Assembly: GCA_022661535.1 (NCBI GenBank)
Contig: JAKULF010000008.1
Coordinates: 1,240,001-1,304,000, forward strand
Length of the DNA stretch: 64,000 nucleotides
Origin: Eutypa lata
Lineage: Eukaryota > Ascomycota > Sordariomycetes > Xylariales > Diatrypaceae
Reading direction: 5' to 3'
Part shown: positions 44,935-57,147 of the stretch, one piece after another
How the letters are laid out: each line of letters begins with the position of its first letter
Position numbering within the stretch: position 1 is the first letter of the stretch
Translations under genes and position numbers: made by a program
The notes under the pieces: generated by a model
Seen by the model: the letters and a program-made list of their open reading frames with translations, nothing else
What the model was told of the DNA's origin: nothing
The model's database searches: none

Positions 44935-46159
44935 ATGGCTTCACTACGACCGATGATTCGCTCCGTTCGCTGGAGAGCACCGCCGGCTGCTGCGGCGCCT
45001 CACCTGCGCCTGCGCCGTTTCGCGACGGCTTCCGACGTCAGGAACCCGGCAGCGGCGACTCCGCAGCAACGTCCCGACAACTATGTGAAGATAGTCGAAG
45101 TTGGCCCCCGCGATGGCCTGCAGAACGAGAAGAAATCGATCCCTCTCGCCACTAAGATCGAGTTGATTGAGAGATTGGCTAAGACGGGCGTCTCCTATAT
45201 TGAAGGCGGTTCTTTCGTGTCGCCTAAATGGGTCCCTCAGGTATGTTAGCCTCCCTAGGTAGTAAAGAAACCAATGCAGGAACTCAGATGTTGCTTCTCC
45301 GAACCCGTTGCTTACTCGATATTGTGTACTGTAGATGGATAACTCGAGCGAAGTCCTAGAGCACATACTCACGCAGAAGGTCTCCTCCCCCGTACCCGTC
45401 ACCTATTCCTTCCTCGCGCCGAATGCGAAAGGTCTCGCGAACGCCACCGCCCTGCTAGAGACTCATCCCGGCACATACCTGACGCAAGCCGAATCGCTCT
45501 TGGGCGCTGACAAGAGTGGGAAACCGGCATTGGAGCTAGCCGTGTTCGCCGCTGCGACGGAAAGCTTCTCGAAGAAGAATCTGAACTGCGACATCGCGAC
45601 CTCCCTCGAGAAATTCAAGGAGGTGATACAGGGTGCCAAGCAACTCGGGATTCGGGCTCGTGCCTATATCTCCGTCGTCTTGGGATGTCCGTTCGAGGGA
45701 TACGACGTCAACCCCCATAAGGTGGCCGAGATTGCCACCTCCCTGCTCGAAATGGGGGCCGACGAGATTTCCTTGGGCGACACGACGGGCATGGGAACTG
45801 CACCTCGGACCCAAGAGTTGCTAAAATGCATCTCGACCGCGGGCATTCGCAACGAGGATGTCGCCATGCATTTCCACGACACATATGGTCAGGCTCTGGT
45901 AAACACCGCCGTCGCCTTGGAGCGCGGCATCAGGACATTCGACAGCGCGGTGGGCGGTCTCGGCGGATGCCCATACAGCCCCGGAGCTACTGGAAATGTA
46001 GCTACGGAGAACATGGTCTACTTCGCGGAAACTCTAGGTATGGATACGGGCATCAACCTCGACGCCATGGCGGACATAGGCGAGTGGATCACAAGAGAGC
46101 TGGGCAAGCCTAACGATTCGGCTGTTGGTAAAGCGGTGCTAGGCGCTCGGAAACGTTGA
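44935..46159 (+). CDS. Hydroxymethylglutaryl-CoA lyase, mitochondrial
   Basis: Two exons, 44935-45240 and 45335-46159, encode 376 residues. The enzyme splits HMG-CoA into acetoacetate and acetyl-CoA, the last step of leucine breakdown. The first 50 or so residues are Arg/Ala-rich with few acids ([20 protein letters not shown]), a mitochondrial targeting presequence. The catalytic barrel follows: [75 protein letters not shown] and the HMGL active-site loop [18 protein letters not shown], with its Cys. The intron joins WVPQ to MDNSSEV in phase. The frame opens 19 codons earlier, but the ATG at 44935 gives the better presequence. There is no peroxisomal end signal. Confidence 0.95.
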
Positions 46160-48075
46160 TCTAGTTCGTCTTAAGCCTTATGACATGTATAATGTGTTGA
46201 TATGAAGAATCCATGTCTAGTGAAATATAAAAGCGAGCAAGTAGTACACCATCAACGTTCTCATAATGTATCGTATATTCAACTAGTAATATCGTGAAGT
46301 TCCTAATCTCTTTTAATCGAAAACGCATATTGCGACTCTCAAGTGACTTGGTTCATTTATTTGCCCTAAATATGACCTTGCATTTTTGTACTAAAAAAAC
46401 ATGACGCGTACAATTCGACCCCCTTTCTACTTAAGGTATGCTATAATCAGCATTTTTATTGCAGTTGCGGTACTGATCCCTTCCTGTCAGGAGGATATGG
46501 CGCTGCAAATTTGATAAAATGACGCATGAGGATAGTAAATCATCTGTTTTTGTTTATATTTAAGTGATGCTAATATGATAGGGGTTTATCTGTTAAATCT
46601 ATAAAAATCTCTTCAATTAGGGCTCAGCTTGGATGTATTAAATAAGCCCATTGAACTATACGATATATCCTCATCCTATAAATTACGCGAGGACCCTTTT
46701 TCTACCTTACTTATATTCTTTATTCTAGGGCCGAGCCAACCCACATCAGTAGAATTAATATTTTAATTAGGTGTAACGATACTAACTTAATTTCACCAAC
46801 TACGTATCTTCATTACCTTCGTTATCTTTACCTCTAGTGAACATGGGATCATGAACACATGATACCTAAGAAAACTATATACTCATGAAGGCCTTCAAGG
46901 CTCGAGGGGCGATATTGAGTAATACGTGGAGCTTTCCGCGACAATGATATGTAACAGTATTCAACCCTTGTGTACTAAGTTGCATGGCCAGCCATTATCA
47001 ATAGGCCTACACCTACAGGTCAAATAGGAACGAGATATCAACCGGCTTTATTCTCGAATAAGCATGCTAATCACTCGAATATGAAGTGTGATCACCACAC
47101 TAGTGCAACAGCCACGGCTTACTTTCTACGAATTTTCTTATCTTGTGGCATAAGCCTAACTGAATAAATTATTAATCTTCGGGTTCGTCTTAGAGAGCCC
47201 TAGATTTAATCGCCCATTTCTACCTTTCTTGGGTATATACTGTGGTTGTGTCGTAAATTACCTAAAATGGCAAGTGAAGCGATTAAGGGGGGGGCGAAGT
47301 ATTCGTTGTAATGGTGTCGCAGACACATAAATTGGGTTGGAGAAAGGGCGCGGGCGTATGTCTGACATGTAATGGATCTATATCTATATTATTAGTTCTC
47401 ACCTAGACATCTAAATCACGAGCACTTGATGTGGTTGGTCACCTATGACTTCACCTGAAAAGTACTCTGCAGGTCGGGGACGTGATGCAAAATTCGGGCG
47501 TCAAATCATATCGCCCGCTCATGCCATGTACTTATCCACACCCATCGAACTACCACTTTATTACTTACATCACAATAGTTAAAACATACATACCTCGAGC
47601 TTCATCAAACTTAAAGTTGATATTACCGCAAGATTGGGTGTGTAACTAGGTAAACACAAGCGATTACATTGAAATAAACCCGGTTATTCCCAGAGATGTT
47701 CCAAAGGGAAATAAAAGCTTAATGGCTTAGGTATCGACGGGAACTAAATCTTACCTGATGGATGCATCACATCTCTATCCACTCACACGTATTCTTCAAA
47801 CCATGATATGTGCTTTAGTCCAACTCATATTGGATATTTAGGCCCTTAGAAAAAGTCCCTTTGAACCATGTGATATACGAAGTATGCTTTCCATATTGGT
47901 ACAATGTTGCGTGTTTTGTGCCCTGCATAATAATCCTATGGTAGATTGTCAAGTTGACAAATCAATATTTAAGGTTTGAACGGACTACTATTTCCCGCCA
48001 GCTTCATTCTGATTCCCTTCATCATTAGCTGAAAGGTTCTGTAGTCCTTTGTTCTCTATAAAGTTCTTCCTCGTA
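46160..48075. other. Intergenic, AT-rich
   Basis: About 1.9 kb with stops in all frames and no supported gene. It contains a G-run at 47287-47294. Confidence 0.5.
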
Positions 48076-51000
48076 ATGTCTACTATCTCCCCTGAAGTCA
48101 TCCAAGAACGGACCGAAAGGTTCGGGAAACTATGGATGATCGACGACCTCATCCGAGAGCGAGGCAAAGACGAGGACCAGGTTCCCATTCTCGGCTACCC
48201 CAGGCATGAGCGTACCGCAGCGGAATATGAATACTTCACCGGAAGAGACCTCGACCGCATGGTGGATGAGGTCTGCCATATTCTGGTTGCCGCTGGTCTT
48301 GAGGTGAACTCACGAAAGACTATTGGGTTATTTGCACCTTCCGATCTCTCTTTTGTCGTCACCTTCTTTTCATTGTTTCGGTTAGGGCTCAAAGCCCTCA
48401 CAATTTCTACCCGCCTAAACCAAGCCGCATGTCTCCACCTCCTGGAAAAGGCCGAGTGCGATACTGTGTTGTGCGGAACCGGAGCTCGTACTGCCCAAGT
48501 ATTTTCGGGCATACAAGAAGCACGCCGAGAACTCAAGCTTATGCAGATGCCATCTCGGGTAGATTTTGATAAACCTGGGTATCCTAGCGAGCCCTTCCAA
48601 AGGGCTATCACTGACGTCGAGTCTGAACACACACAAGTGGTACTCATAATGCACTCGTCCGGATCGACAGGGCTCCCTAAGCCTCTATTCGTTTCGCACA
48701 GAGGCCTCCTCAGTTCCGCCGTTCTAGGGACCGGATTAATGGCGTTCAATACTCTGCCGTGGTATCACATACATGCCCTAATAACGTCGATGCAAGCGAT
48801 GTGGATGCGGAGAACAACTCACATCTTCAACGCGCATTTACCCCTGACGGCAGACAACTTGATATCCGCTCTCAAAACCATCCAGCCCGAAATCTGCCAC
48901 ACGGTACCGTATGGCCTGAAGTTGATGGCGGAACGACGAGATGGGATTGACGTACTCAGACGATGCAAGTTCGTGACATCGGCTGGAGCAAGGACCCCTG
49001 ATGAGCTCGGCCACCGAGTGGTCAAAGAGGGTGTAAAGCTGGGTGTGATATTTGGACTGTTCGTGTTTTTCAAGCCTACTGACAGTTGAAATAGAAGGCT
49101 AACTTTGACTTAGCACGGAAGTCGGTCACGTAGGGGATTCGATCTACCGCGATCCTGATGATGACTCATGGGACTACGTCCGTCCCTACACCCACTTGCG
49201 TGAGCATATGCTGTTTAAAAAGCTGGATCGTGGCGTCTACGAATGCGTGTACCTGAAATCGCACCCTGCGCTGATGACTAGCAATTCGGACGAACCCCCT
49301 GGATCATTCCACTCGCAGGATCTCTTCGCCCCTCATCCAACCATAAATTGGGCTTGGAAGTACATTGCGCGCGACGATGATCGAATCACTCTCCTCAATG
49401 GGGAGAAGATACTACCACTGAATACGGAAGGTACAATTCGAGAATGCCCATTGATACGTGACGCACTTATGGTCGGCAACGACCGATTGGTTCCAGGTCT
49501 ACTTGTTTTCCGTTCCCTTGCTGCGGAAAAGCTATCCGACAGCGAGTATATTGAGGCGATATGGCCTTATGTCAAAGCGGCCAATCGAATCGCAGACGGT
49601 TTTGCGCGAATCACTATCGACATGATTGCCCCTATCCCTGCGAATGTCGACTACCCAGCCACTGACAAGAATAACATTATCCGCGCAGCCGCAATTTCTC
49701 GATTTAGGGACGAGATTGAGAGCTTGTATAACAAGGACAAGGATCTAACCAATGGAGACAGCAGCAAGCGTTTGGTTCTTGACATCGAACAGTTAGAGCA
49801 GCATATTTTGAAACTTGTTCGTTCAGAAGTAGGGGTTGACGTTCTAGATGTAGAAGCGGACTTCTTTGCGACGGGTGTAGACAGTTTGCGCTCAGCCCAT
49901 CTGCGCAGACTGCTTCAGCGGGATCTGGATCTTGGTGGAGGCGTTCTCCCGACTAATGTCGTGTATGACGGAGGTAACACAGCCAGGTTGGCGCGAACGC
50001 TCTATTCAATGCGTACTGGTACGACTATTGAAGCCATTCATTCTGGCGATGAAGGAGAAATTGCGAAGATGAGAGACCTAATTCAAACCTTCGGGAAGTT
50101 CGAGCAGCGGATCCCTGGACAGCTATCCACGCCGGAGAAAGATACTATCGTAAGCATTTGTGGTACCTAATCTTTGACACCTAAGCATGGCTTACCTTTA
50201 TCTTTAGGTTCTCACAGGAGCTACCGGTGCTCTTGGCGCTCACATACTAGACCAACTCCTGGACGAAGCTAGAGTAGAAAGGATATTCTGTCTGGTCAGG
50301 GGTGGTAATGGCTTGGACCGCATCGAAGAGTCACTAAAATCCCGGGGCCTGAAATCGATAAAGTACACGGAAGAACGAGGCAAGAAGGTGACAGCTCTGC
50401 CAACAGATAACTTTGGGGAAACCAATCTTGGTCTCACCCCTGACGACTATTCGAAACTCCAGGGATCAGCTACCCTCATCATTCATGCGGCCTGGCCGGT
50501 AAATTTCAACATTTCCGTGGATAGCTTCACATCCCACGTCGCGGGCCTAAACAACCTCTTGAAGCTCTCGCTCGACGTCCCCTTCAAAGACCCTGCGCGG
50601 TTCATATTCACCAGTAGCGTCTCGGTGGCTTTCGATATGCCGAGACCCGCCGATGTCCCCGAAGGACCTATTCCCTCCCTCGAGCACGCCGCAGCTACAG
50701 GATACGCGCGCTCTAAACTCGTGGGCGAACACATCTGCATGGCAGCTGCAAGCCGTGGGGCTATGGCGGCCGTTTTCCGGATTGGCCAGATGTCGGCTGA
50801 TACAGTCAATGGCGTTTGGAATAAGCGGGAAGCTATACCATTGATGGTACAAAGCGTAACGGAAACGCACGCGCTTCCGCGCTTGGAAGGCGAGCACGGA
50901 GTTTGCGATTGGGTGCCCGTTGATGTCGTGGCTCGAACCTGCTTGCAACTTATCGAGACGTTGAATCCAGAAGCCAACATGGCGTCCTTCTACAACATCA

Positions 51001-51347
51001 CTTCACCGCATTTGTTCTCGTGGAATGATGATTTCTTGCCAGCACTACGACGGGGGGGACTGAAATTCGAGGATGTCGCGTTCGAGGACTGGTTGGCTCA
51101 ACTCCGCTCTAGAGCTGGAGACCTGGGGCATAGCGCTGAAGACATCCTACCTGCCGTCAAGCTTGTGGACTATTTCGAGAGAGCCTACGGAGGATCGCCA
51201 TATAAAACAGCCTTGAGATTAAGGTTCGAAAACGAGAAATCTTGCAACAGAAGCACCGCCCTTAGGCTTATCCCTTCTGTGTTAGGAGATGAAGTGATTG
51301 CGAAGATGTTGAGGCCTTGGTTTGGTGCTACCACTAGTACGCGTTGA
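48076..51347 (+). CDS. NRPS-like adenylate-forming reductase (A-T-R)
   Basis: Three exons, 48076-49058, 49114-50149 and 50208-51347, encode 1052 residues. The adenylation domain (about 1-560) has the core IMHSSGSTGLPKP (about residue 192), FGLTEVGHVGD and DRITLLNGEKILP, typical of fungal carboxylate-activating reductases. The carrier domain has FFATGVDSLRSAHLRRLL (about 577), with the Ser that takes phosphopantetheine. The reductase domain (about 673-1052) opens with VLTGATGALGAHILDQLL, an NAD(P)H-binding loop, and has FTSSVSVAF and TGYARSKLVGEH, the YxxxK of an extended SDR. There is no condensation domain, so the expected reaction is activation of an acid, thioester formation and reductive release as an aldehyde. 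The first intron uses a GTTCGT donor. No other biosynthetic gene is adjacent, so the product is unknown. Confidence 0.92.
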
Positions 51348-52475
51348 GAGACAACTGAGTGTGTTCCTTACGGGGCTAGTGGTATTGTACATGCCCGGCA
51401 AAAGCATGGTACTTGTGTTAAGCAAGGTATAAACTAAAATAAAAGCCTGCTAATTTAACAAACAAACAAACAAACAAACCACCTGAACAATTGGTAGAGT
51501 GGTAAAGTAACAGACCCGTGCGGGCCTTTGCGTGCATCGATTAGAAGTCCTGATATGGCCGTCTGCGGCAGGTCCCGGGCTGTTACTTTTGTTTTGTTTT
51601 TGACATTTCCAAAGGTTACCCGTTCAATACCAGTTGGTATCTATCTAGTAGTTAATTCACTCATGCTTATATTTTGAACCTCTTCGAGCTACACTGCACT
51701 CTAAATATAAACGAAGACTTTATTTCCGTATTTCATGGATTTGACCAGGATGAACAGGCATGATGCCACCAACCGCTGAAGGTATGAGGGAGGATAGACG
51801 CCCCAGTCGAATAGAATAATACATAAAGCTACTTAGTTTTGAAGGAAGGAGAAAATATCTGTTCTTGTTGCCAGGATGGATTGTAGGCAGTATCTATATA
51901 TTCTCGAATAATTGACGTCCTACAAACACTAACATACGACTAAGTAAGTTATCATCCAGCCGGTACGGGATGCCAGAGCATAGGGGGCATTCACACCATA
52001 TCATTATGACTTTAAGATCAATGGAACACCCATGCCAGCTCATCACCAGCTCATAATATCGCTCTCTTGCTTTATGTGTACAGCGTATGTCACATAGCCA
52101 ACGAGCCATATGATATTGATTTAAATCTAGCTAGGCGGGTATGTTTACCGATTCATGAACCCACGACTTCGCATCACATGCTATCTCTCTCCTTATTCTC
52201 CTACTTATCATCCCCCCTCTCCCAATTCCCCTTTCCCGACCCTTCCCTTCCATTGCTATGCTATCATAATTCATCAAATGCATCAAGCCATTTATCCATT
52301 CATTCGTAATCTATACATCTTTCTTTCAATTGTCCTCGTTGGTTTTTCTTTTCTTCTCAGCTCAAAAACTGCAACCCTACACATGTACACACATCCAGCC
52401 CCCTTAACTACTACCACCATCACCAGCATCCCTACCGCCATCCCCTCTACCCCGCCTCCGGGACGTATTCGCCTC
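51348..52475. other. Intergenic, tail-to-tail
   Basis: No supported gene. A CAAA tetranucleotide repeat lies at about 51459-51479. A weak pair of RNA polymerase III-like boxes occurs near 51494 and 51618 but does not fold into a tRNA. Confidence 0.5.
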
Positions 52476-52634
52476 CTAGCCGAACCGTATCCCAGCGCCC
52501 GGATTCCACGTCCCACCTACAGCAGGTGGAGGCGGCGGTGGCCTACTATTACTACCACCGACGTTCGAATTGGTTGGGTTAAAGTTTGGTATCGGGCTCG
52601 CAGTGCTGCTGTTCCTCCCCACCACTCCCGCTGG

Positions 52635-52702
<68 letters not shown>

Positions 52703-55523
52703 CAGGAGGAGGACCCGCAAACCGGATGCCCATCTCGGGGTTCCACATGGTCTGCATCGGGTTCGCGCGCTGTGGCTGTTGTGGCTGCGGTGCCGCGACG
52801 GCTTCGTTTATGGGTTGTGGTGGCCACGACTGAACCGGCTGGGCCTGGTAGTCATGGTTATGGGCGGGAGGGGGGCTGTGGATTGACGACCGCTGCTGGT
52901 GGTGCCGCCTCACGGGAGAATTCCGCTGTGACTGCTGGTGCTGCTGTTGTAGTGGTGGAGCAGCTGCCTGTATAGGAGGCTGGCTACCGAAGAATGCATT
53001 CTGCGTGGACGGTACCGGTTGTGGTTGTGCCTGATATCCCATATCGCCGACACCAGCAGGGATGCCGTTCCAAGGGCTCTCAGGAGCGGGTGTCTGCCCC
53101 GGATGCTGCTGCTGCTGTTGTTGCTGGGCCAAACTCAAATTATGCAACGGCGGCATCGACAGCTCATCCTCGAGCATGCGGGCCTCCCTCCGGCGCTCCG
53201 CGACAAACGAGCGCGCGTTATCGCGGAACCCGCCGACGATCTTGCTGAGGTCGTTGTAGAACTTCCGGCCGACCTCCACGTTGCTCACGAGCTCCTTGTA
53301 CTTGTAGTAGGCGTTCTCGAGCCTCTGGAGGGCCTGCTCGCGCTCGCGGTTGCCCTTGTCGCCGGCGACCTTCTTCTGGCTCTCGAACTCGCGGTGGGCG
53401 CGCGCCAGGTCGCCCTGCAGCAGCTTCTCCTGCTCCTGGGCCTCCTTCGCCACGAGCTCCAGCTCCGGCTCGTACAGGCTATCGAGCCGCTTCTCGAAGA
53501 AGCCCTCGAAGTGCGCGGGGACGATCGCCATCCCGACCGCGCTGGTGCGCTCCAGCCGCGCCGCCTCCGCCAGGATGTCCGACTTGATGTCATCGTTGCG
53601 AGCCTTCTCCCGGAGCGCGTCGGCCTTCCGTCGTCGCCGGCTCTCGAGTCGCGTCACCTCGTTGTATGCGCTCCTCAGGCGGTTGATGGCTGGTTTTAAG
53701 GATTCGGGGATCTCCATCCGCCGTGACGATGGTACGAAATCCATTATGCCCCTATCGGGACCAGCAAGGACCACGAGGGTGGGCTCTATACTATAAAACT
53801 TCTCTCGTACCACGCCATCGCTGCTAGCACTATTAGCAAACCATCCTTCGGCCTCGGAGACCTGTGTCCAGAGCTTGGTGCCTTGGGTGGGCTCAGTTCG
53901 GCTCTCCGGACGCAACCACCGATCCGTCCCGAACTTTCTTTGAAGCCGCAAATCTTCCTCTTCTTCCGCTTGGAGGATTTCCTTGCCTTCTTCGTAGACG
54001 GCCATGTCAGCGGCACGTAATTTGTCAATGTCTGCGAAACACCTTTGCAGTTTGTGTATGGCGTCTGCTTGGCGGATTTCTTCCGCATGTTGCATGAGTG
54101 TGCCTGGGAGCCCCATTGGCTTCTCAAAAGCCTGGAACGAACCTGGAAGATTGAGAGACGAGAGGATCTCGTGTATTCTCTCATTCAACTTCTCAAGCTC
54201 ACCGATGATGTTTTGGTTGACGAGGCGATCTCGTCTTTCTTCGTAGATAGAGACGGCAATATGGACAGAATACGGGACAAGCTTGGTGAAGAGAGCAACA
54301 CCAAACTCGCCCTTCTCTCCGAGGTAGTCCAGAGGTTTCGCCACCTGGGCCGGAGTCCTCGGAGCTGCCATCGTAGCCCGGTCGAGAATTTTAAGTTCAG
54401 ATTTGGATGGTTCAGGGTCTATGTATGTTAGCATTTGACTACACTTGTAAAATTAACTGGAAAGGGGAGCTGGAGTGATTTCCGACATACTAAGGTAGAT
54501 CTTATCATTATCCCTCTCTGCCCGCTTCAAATCTTCCTCGACTTTCTTCTTCAACCCGTTTAAATCATCTACTACGCTTTTGTTCAAGTAACCGCCTCTG
54601 CTTTCTTTTAATCCTTCGTTGACACATCCGACAGCATCTCGTAACCTCGCGACTTCTTCGCCGTATTTCCTTTTTTCTAAGCAGTCGCAAGCAGCTCTAT
54701 ACTGAGCGGCAGCCGCGAAGTGGTGGTGCTTGGCGCTCATGTGATGTATCCAGCTACTACTAATGGCTTCGGACCGCATAGCAGCTTCCCCTGCTAGGTT
54801 GTAGAAATCCGAGACCTTGACAGCTAGTTTCGCGATCGAAGCGTCCTTGTAGCCGTCCATAACGGCCTTTTGCCAGTAACACTCCTGACCCTGTGCTAGT
54901 TGAAGTTGGATCAGAGACTCGAGGGTGTGCTCGTCCATGTCTTCGGGCGGCGTCGTCCGTAACTCGGGGATGACTTCTTTCTTGAGATGGAACAGAACGC
55001 CGGCCGATTGACTAAAGTAACTAGCTGCTGTCTTCAGCCCCTCGGTGTCACTGCGGTTGGTAGCAATGGCTAGCTGTGATAGGAGAGCGGCGAGGTTATA
55101 GAGGGTGTTTGCGAGCTCGAACTGTAGGTTGTTGTGTACGATAGGTCGTTCAGTGTTGTAGCCTAACGAGGGATACCAGGTGAAGTCGGCGCCGATCTAT
55201 ATTCAAAACAAGCACCGTTAGCTCTAAACTTCCATGATAGATTTAAAATAAAGAGAAAAAGTATATCATGCGCGTACATCTATGGGAAATTTCCCACTCA
55301 TCCACACCAGGTGCGCAGCATAGGCTTCCAGGTCTCTGATGCCGCTGGGATGGGGCTCCCGCACGTTAATGGCGTTACGTCGCAGCTCGTCGATGACCTG
55401 AAGATCCTGACGGAACATATCGGGGTGCTGGTCATATTTAGTCGAGATGTATTTTCGCACAGCCGATGACAGCGACAGCTGTGTTCCCTTGCGGAAGGGC
55501 ACCGCCAGAATGTTGTTCTGCAT
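52476..55523 (-). CDS. palA: PalA/Rim20, BRO1-domain pH-signalling protein
   Basis: Three exons, 55523-55278, 55196-54491 and 54418-52476, encode 964 residues. PalA is an ALIX-family scaffold: its BRO1 domain binds ESCRT-III at endosomes and its middle domain binds YPXL motifs flanking the PacC processing site, so PacC is cleaved at alkaline pH. The BRO1 domain covers about 1-380 (MQNNILAVPFRKGTQLSL, ADFTWYPSLGYNTERPI, NLQFELANTLYNLAALLSQL, SAKHHHFAAAAQYRAA). The helical V-type middle covers about 380-760. The C-terminus is Pro/Gln-rich, with a perfect run of 22 Gln (52635-52700) and two copies of a WNPxxGIRF motif, one before the Gln run and one at the very end. The Gln tract probably varies between strains. 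Confidence 0.95.
52635..52700. repeat. CAG trinucleotide repeat in palA
   Basis: 22 consecutive Gln codons on the minus strand, 19 CAG followed by three CAA at the protein's downstream side. The pure CAG part is prone to slippage. Confidence 0.95.
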
Positions 55524-57147
55524 TGTTGCGCTGATGTAGTGTGTGGTGGGAACGTGTGGTAGGTGGTGGTGGTGATGGTGATGGTGGGGTTATAAAGCGG
55601 TTTGATTGTTGGTTTCCACCTAGGATCAGCGATGCGCTACAGGCTCATAATGGCAATGGCGATGTCTCTACCTGTAAATGATGTGCCATTTATTTTATTG
55701 GTTAACTTGACTAAGTTGTAAATAAAATTGTAATTAAGTAATAACAGTCGTCCGTCTCTAGGTAGGTATCGATAAAAACCAAGTTGGGCTGGGCTCACTT
55801 GAAAACATGTGGGAGACAATGACTTCATCCCGTGCATACGATTAGCCTGTAAGAGGATACTCGAAGATTGTACTACTAAGGTACGAAGTCATACAGTGTG
55901 GCACAGTATAAAGACTAACCAGAAATGTATAGAAGAGCCAAGGAATTTGACTGCATGTGGCAATACATTCTGCATTGTCAACCTTACATAATACAGTATA
56001 GTCAAGTATCATCTTAGTATTTCCTAAATCCTCTCAGTCTTGCTAAAGTGTAATTATTTTATGAAAATGCACTTGTCATAACTCAACCAGTATTTAAATA
56101 GATTAACATGGCCGAAATTGGAGTCATCATCACGAATAGAAGTAGTCGAAGGTTTTAGAATGTTTTCATGTTCATATAACTTTTTTTATATACACATTTC
56201 AGTGCAACGGGCCGTCATCTCTCCTCGTCTCGAGCACTTCGATGCCGAGGAATACAAAATAAATGCCCGTTCGGAGAAACAGGGGAGCAGACATGTCCCC
56301 AGCACTTTCTAGTCCTCTTTAAACCCGTCGGAGATCCTCCTAACCTGTAAATCTCTCGCAAGAATGCCTCGTGGAAAAAATAATAAAAGACAAAGGACGT
56401 TGTCCGGAAAACAAGACTTTCTCATCGCGCCGCCCGTGGTCTATGCACAGAACTCCCTCCCAGAATGGTTTGCCTAGTTATGATACACAAATGGACGCCA
56501 AGGACATAAAGGGTTTCGCTGTAAGATATGCCAAGCGTTATCGAAAAAAAAGAAGGGTTGATATGCAGATGCAATAGGTACTGAAGCCAAAAGTTTTATC
56601 CATCGTGATAATGACTTAACATCACCAGTAAACGCCGGGCTTGCCGATGGGAGCTGAAGTTGTCTTGAAGACGACTGCAACCCAGATAAAGAAGAATATT
56701 TTAGGAGAAATGATTGGTGGTATGGTTCGGGGGTATTATGCATTATCATGGTCCTTGGACATCTTTGTGCGCAGCCAGCGCGGGAGGATTCGAGGCGTAC
56801 ATCGTTGGCGGGTCGTTGATAGCAACCCAGCCGAAGGATCAAGGGATCCGAAGAAGCTCGACTTATAGGAACTGTGCGACGAAGAGAGGAAACAGTGGCG
56901 GTTTTCGCACGTCGGTCGAGTGCACATGTAGCATAAGTAGCCGACCTCAAGCTGCAAGTTCATCCCAAGTAGGGACACCCAGACTTGCTGTGCTAATATC
57001 TCAGTGACGGCCATGCCAATGGTGTAAAGGAATGCCACCGTTTGGGTTTCCAATACGCATCTCCGAGGTAGAAAATCAAATGAAAATGACACCACGCTCG
57101 ACAAGCGCGGAAAAATCATGTCATCTCGATAACATCTGAGCGTACTT
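55524..57147. other. Intergenic, no gene seen
   Basis: About 1.6 kb containing the palA promoter and the 3' side of the glycosyltransferase. Frames on both strands at 56474-57007 overlap one another and show no conserved features. Confidence 0.5.

Noticed and set aside
51490..51630. A-box-like TGGTAGAGTGG and B-box-like GTTCAATACC, possible tRNA or SINE
   Set aside because: Spacing of about 125 bases and no cloverleaf stems; too weak to call.
52155..52886. 243-codon plus-strand frame with a Leu run
   Set aside because: Antisense of the palA Gln repeat; the homopolymer comes from the CAG tract.
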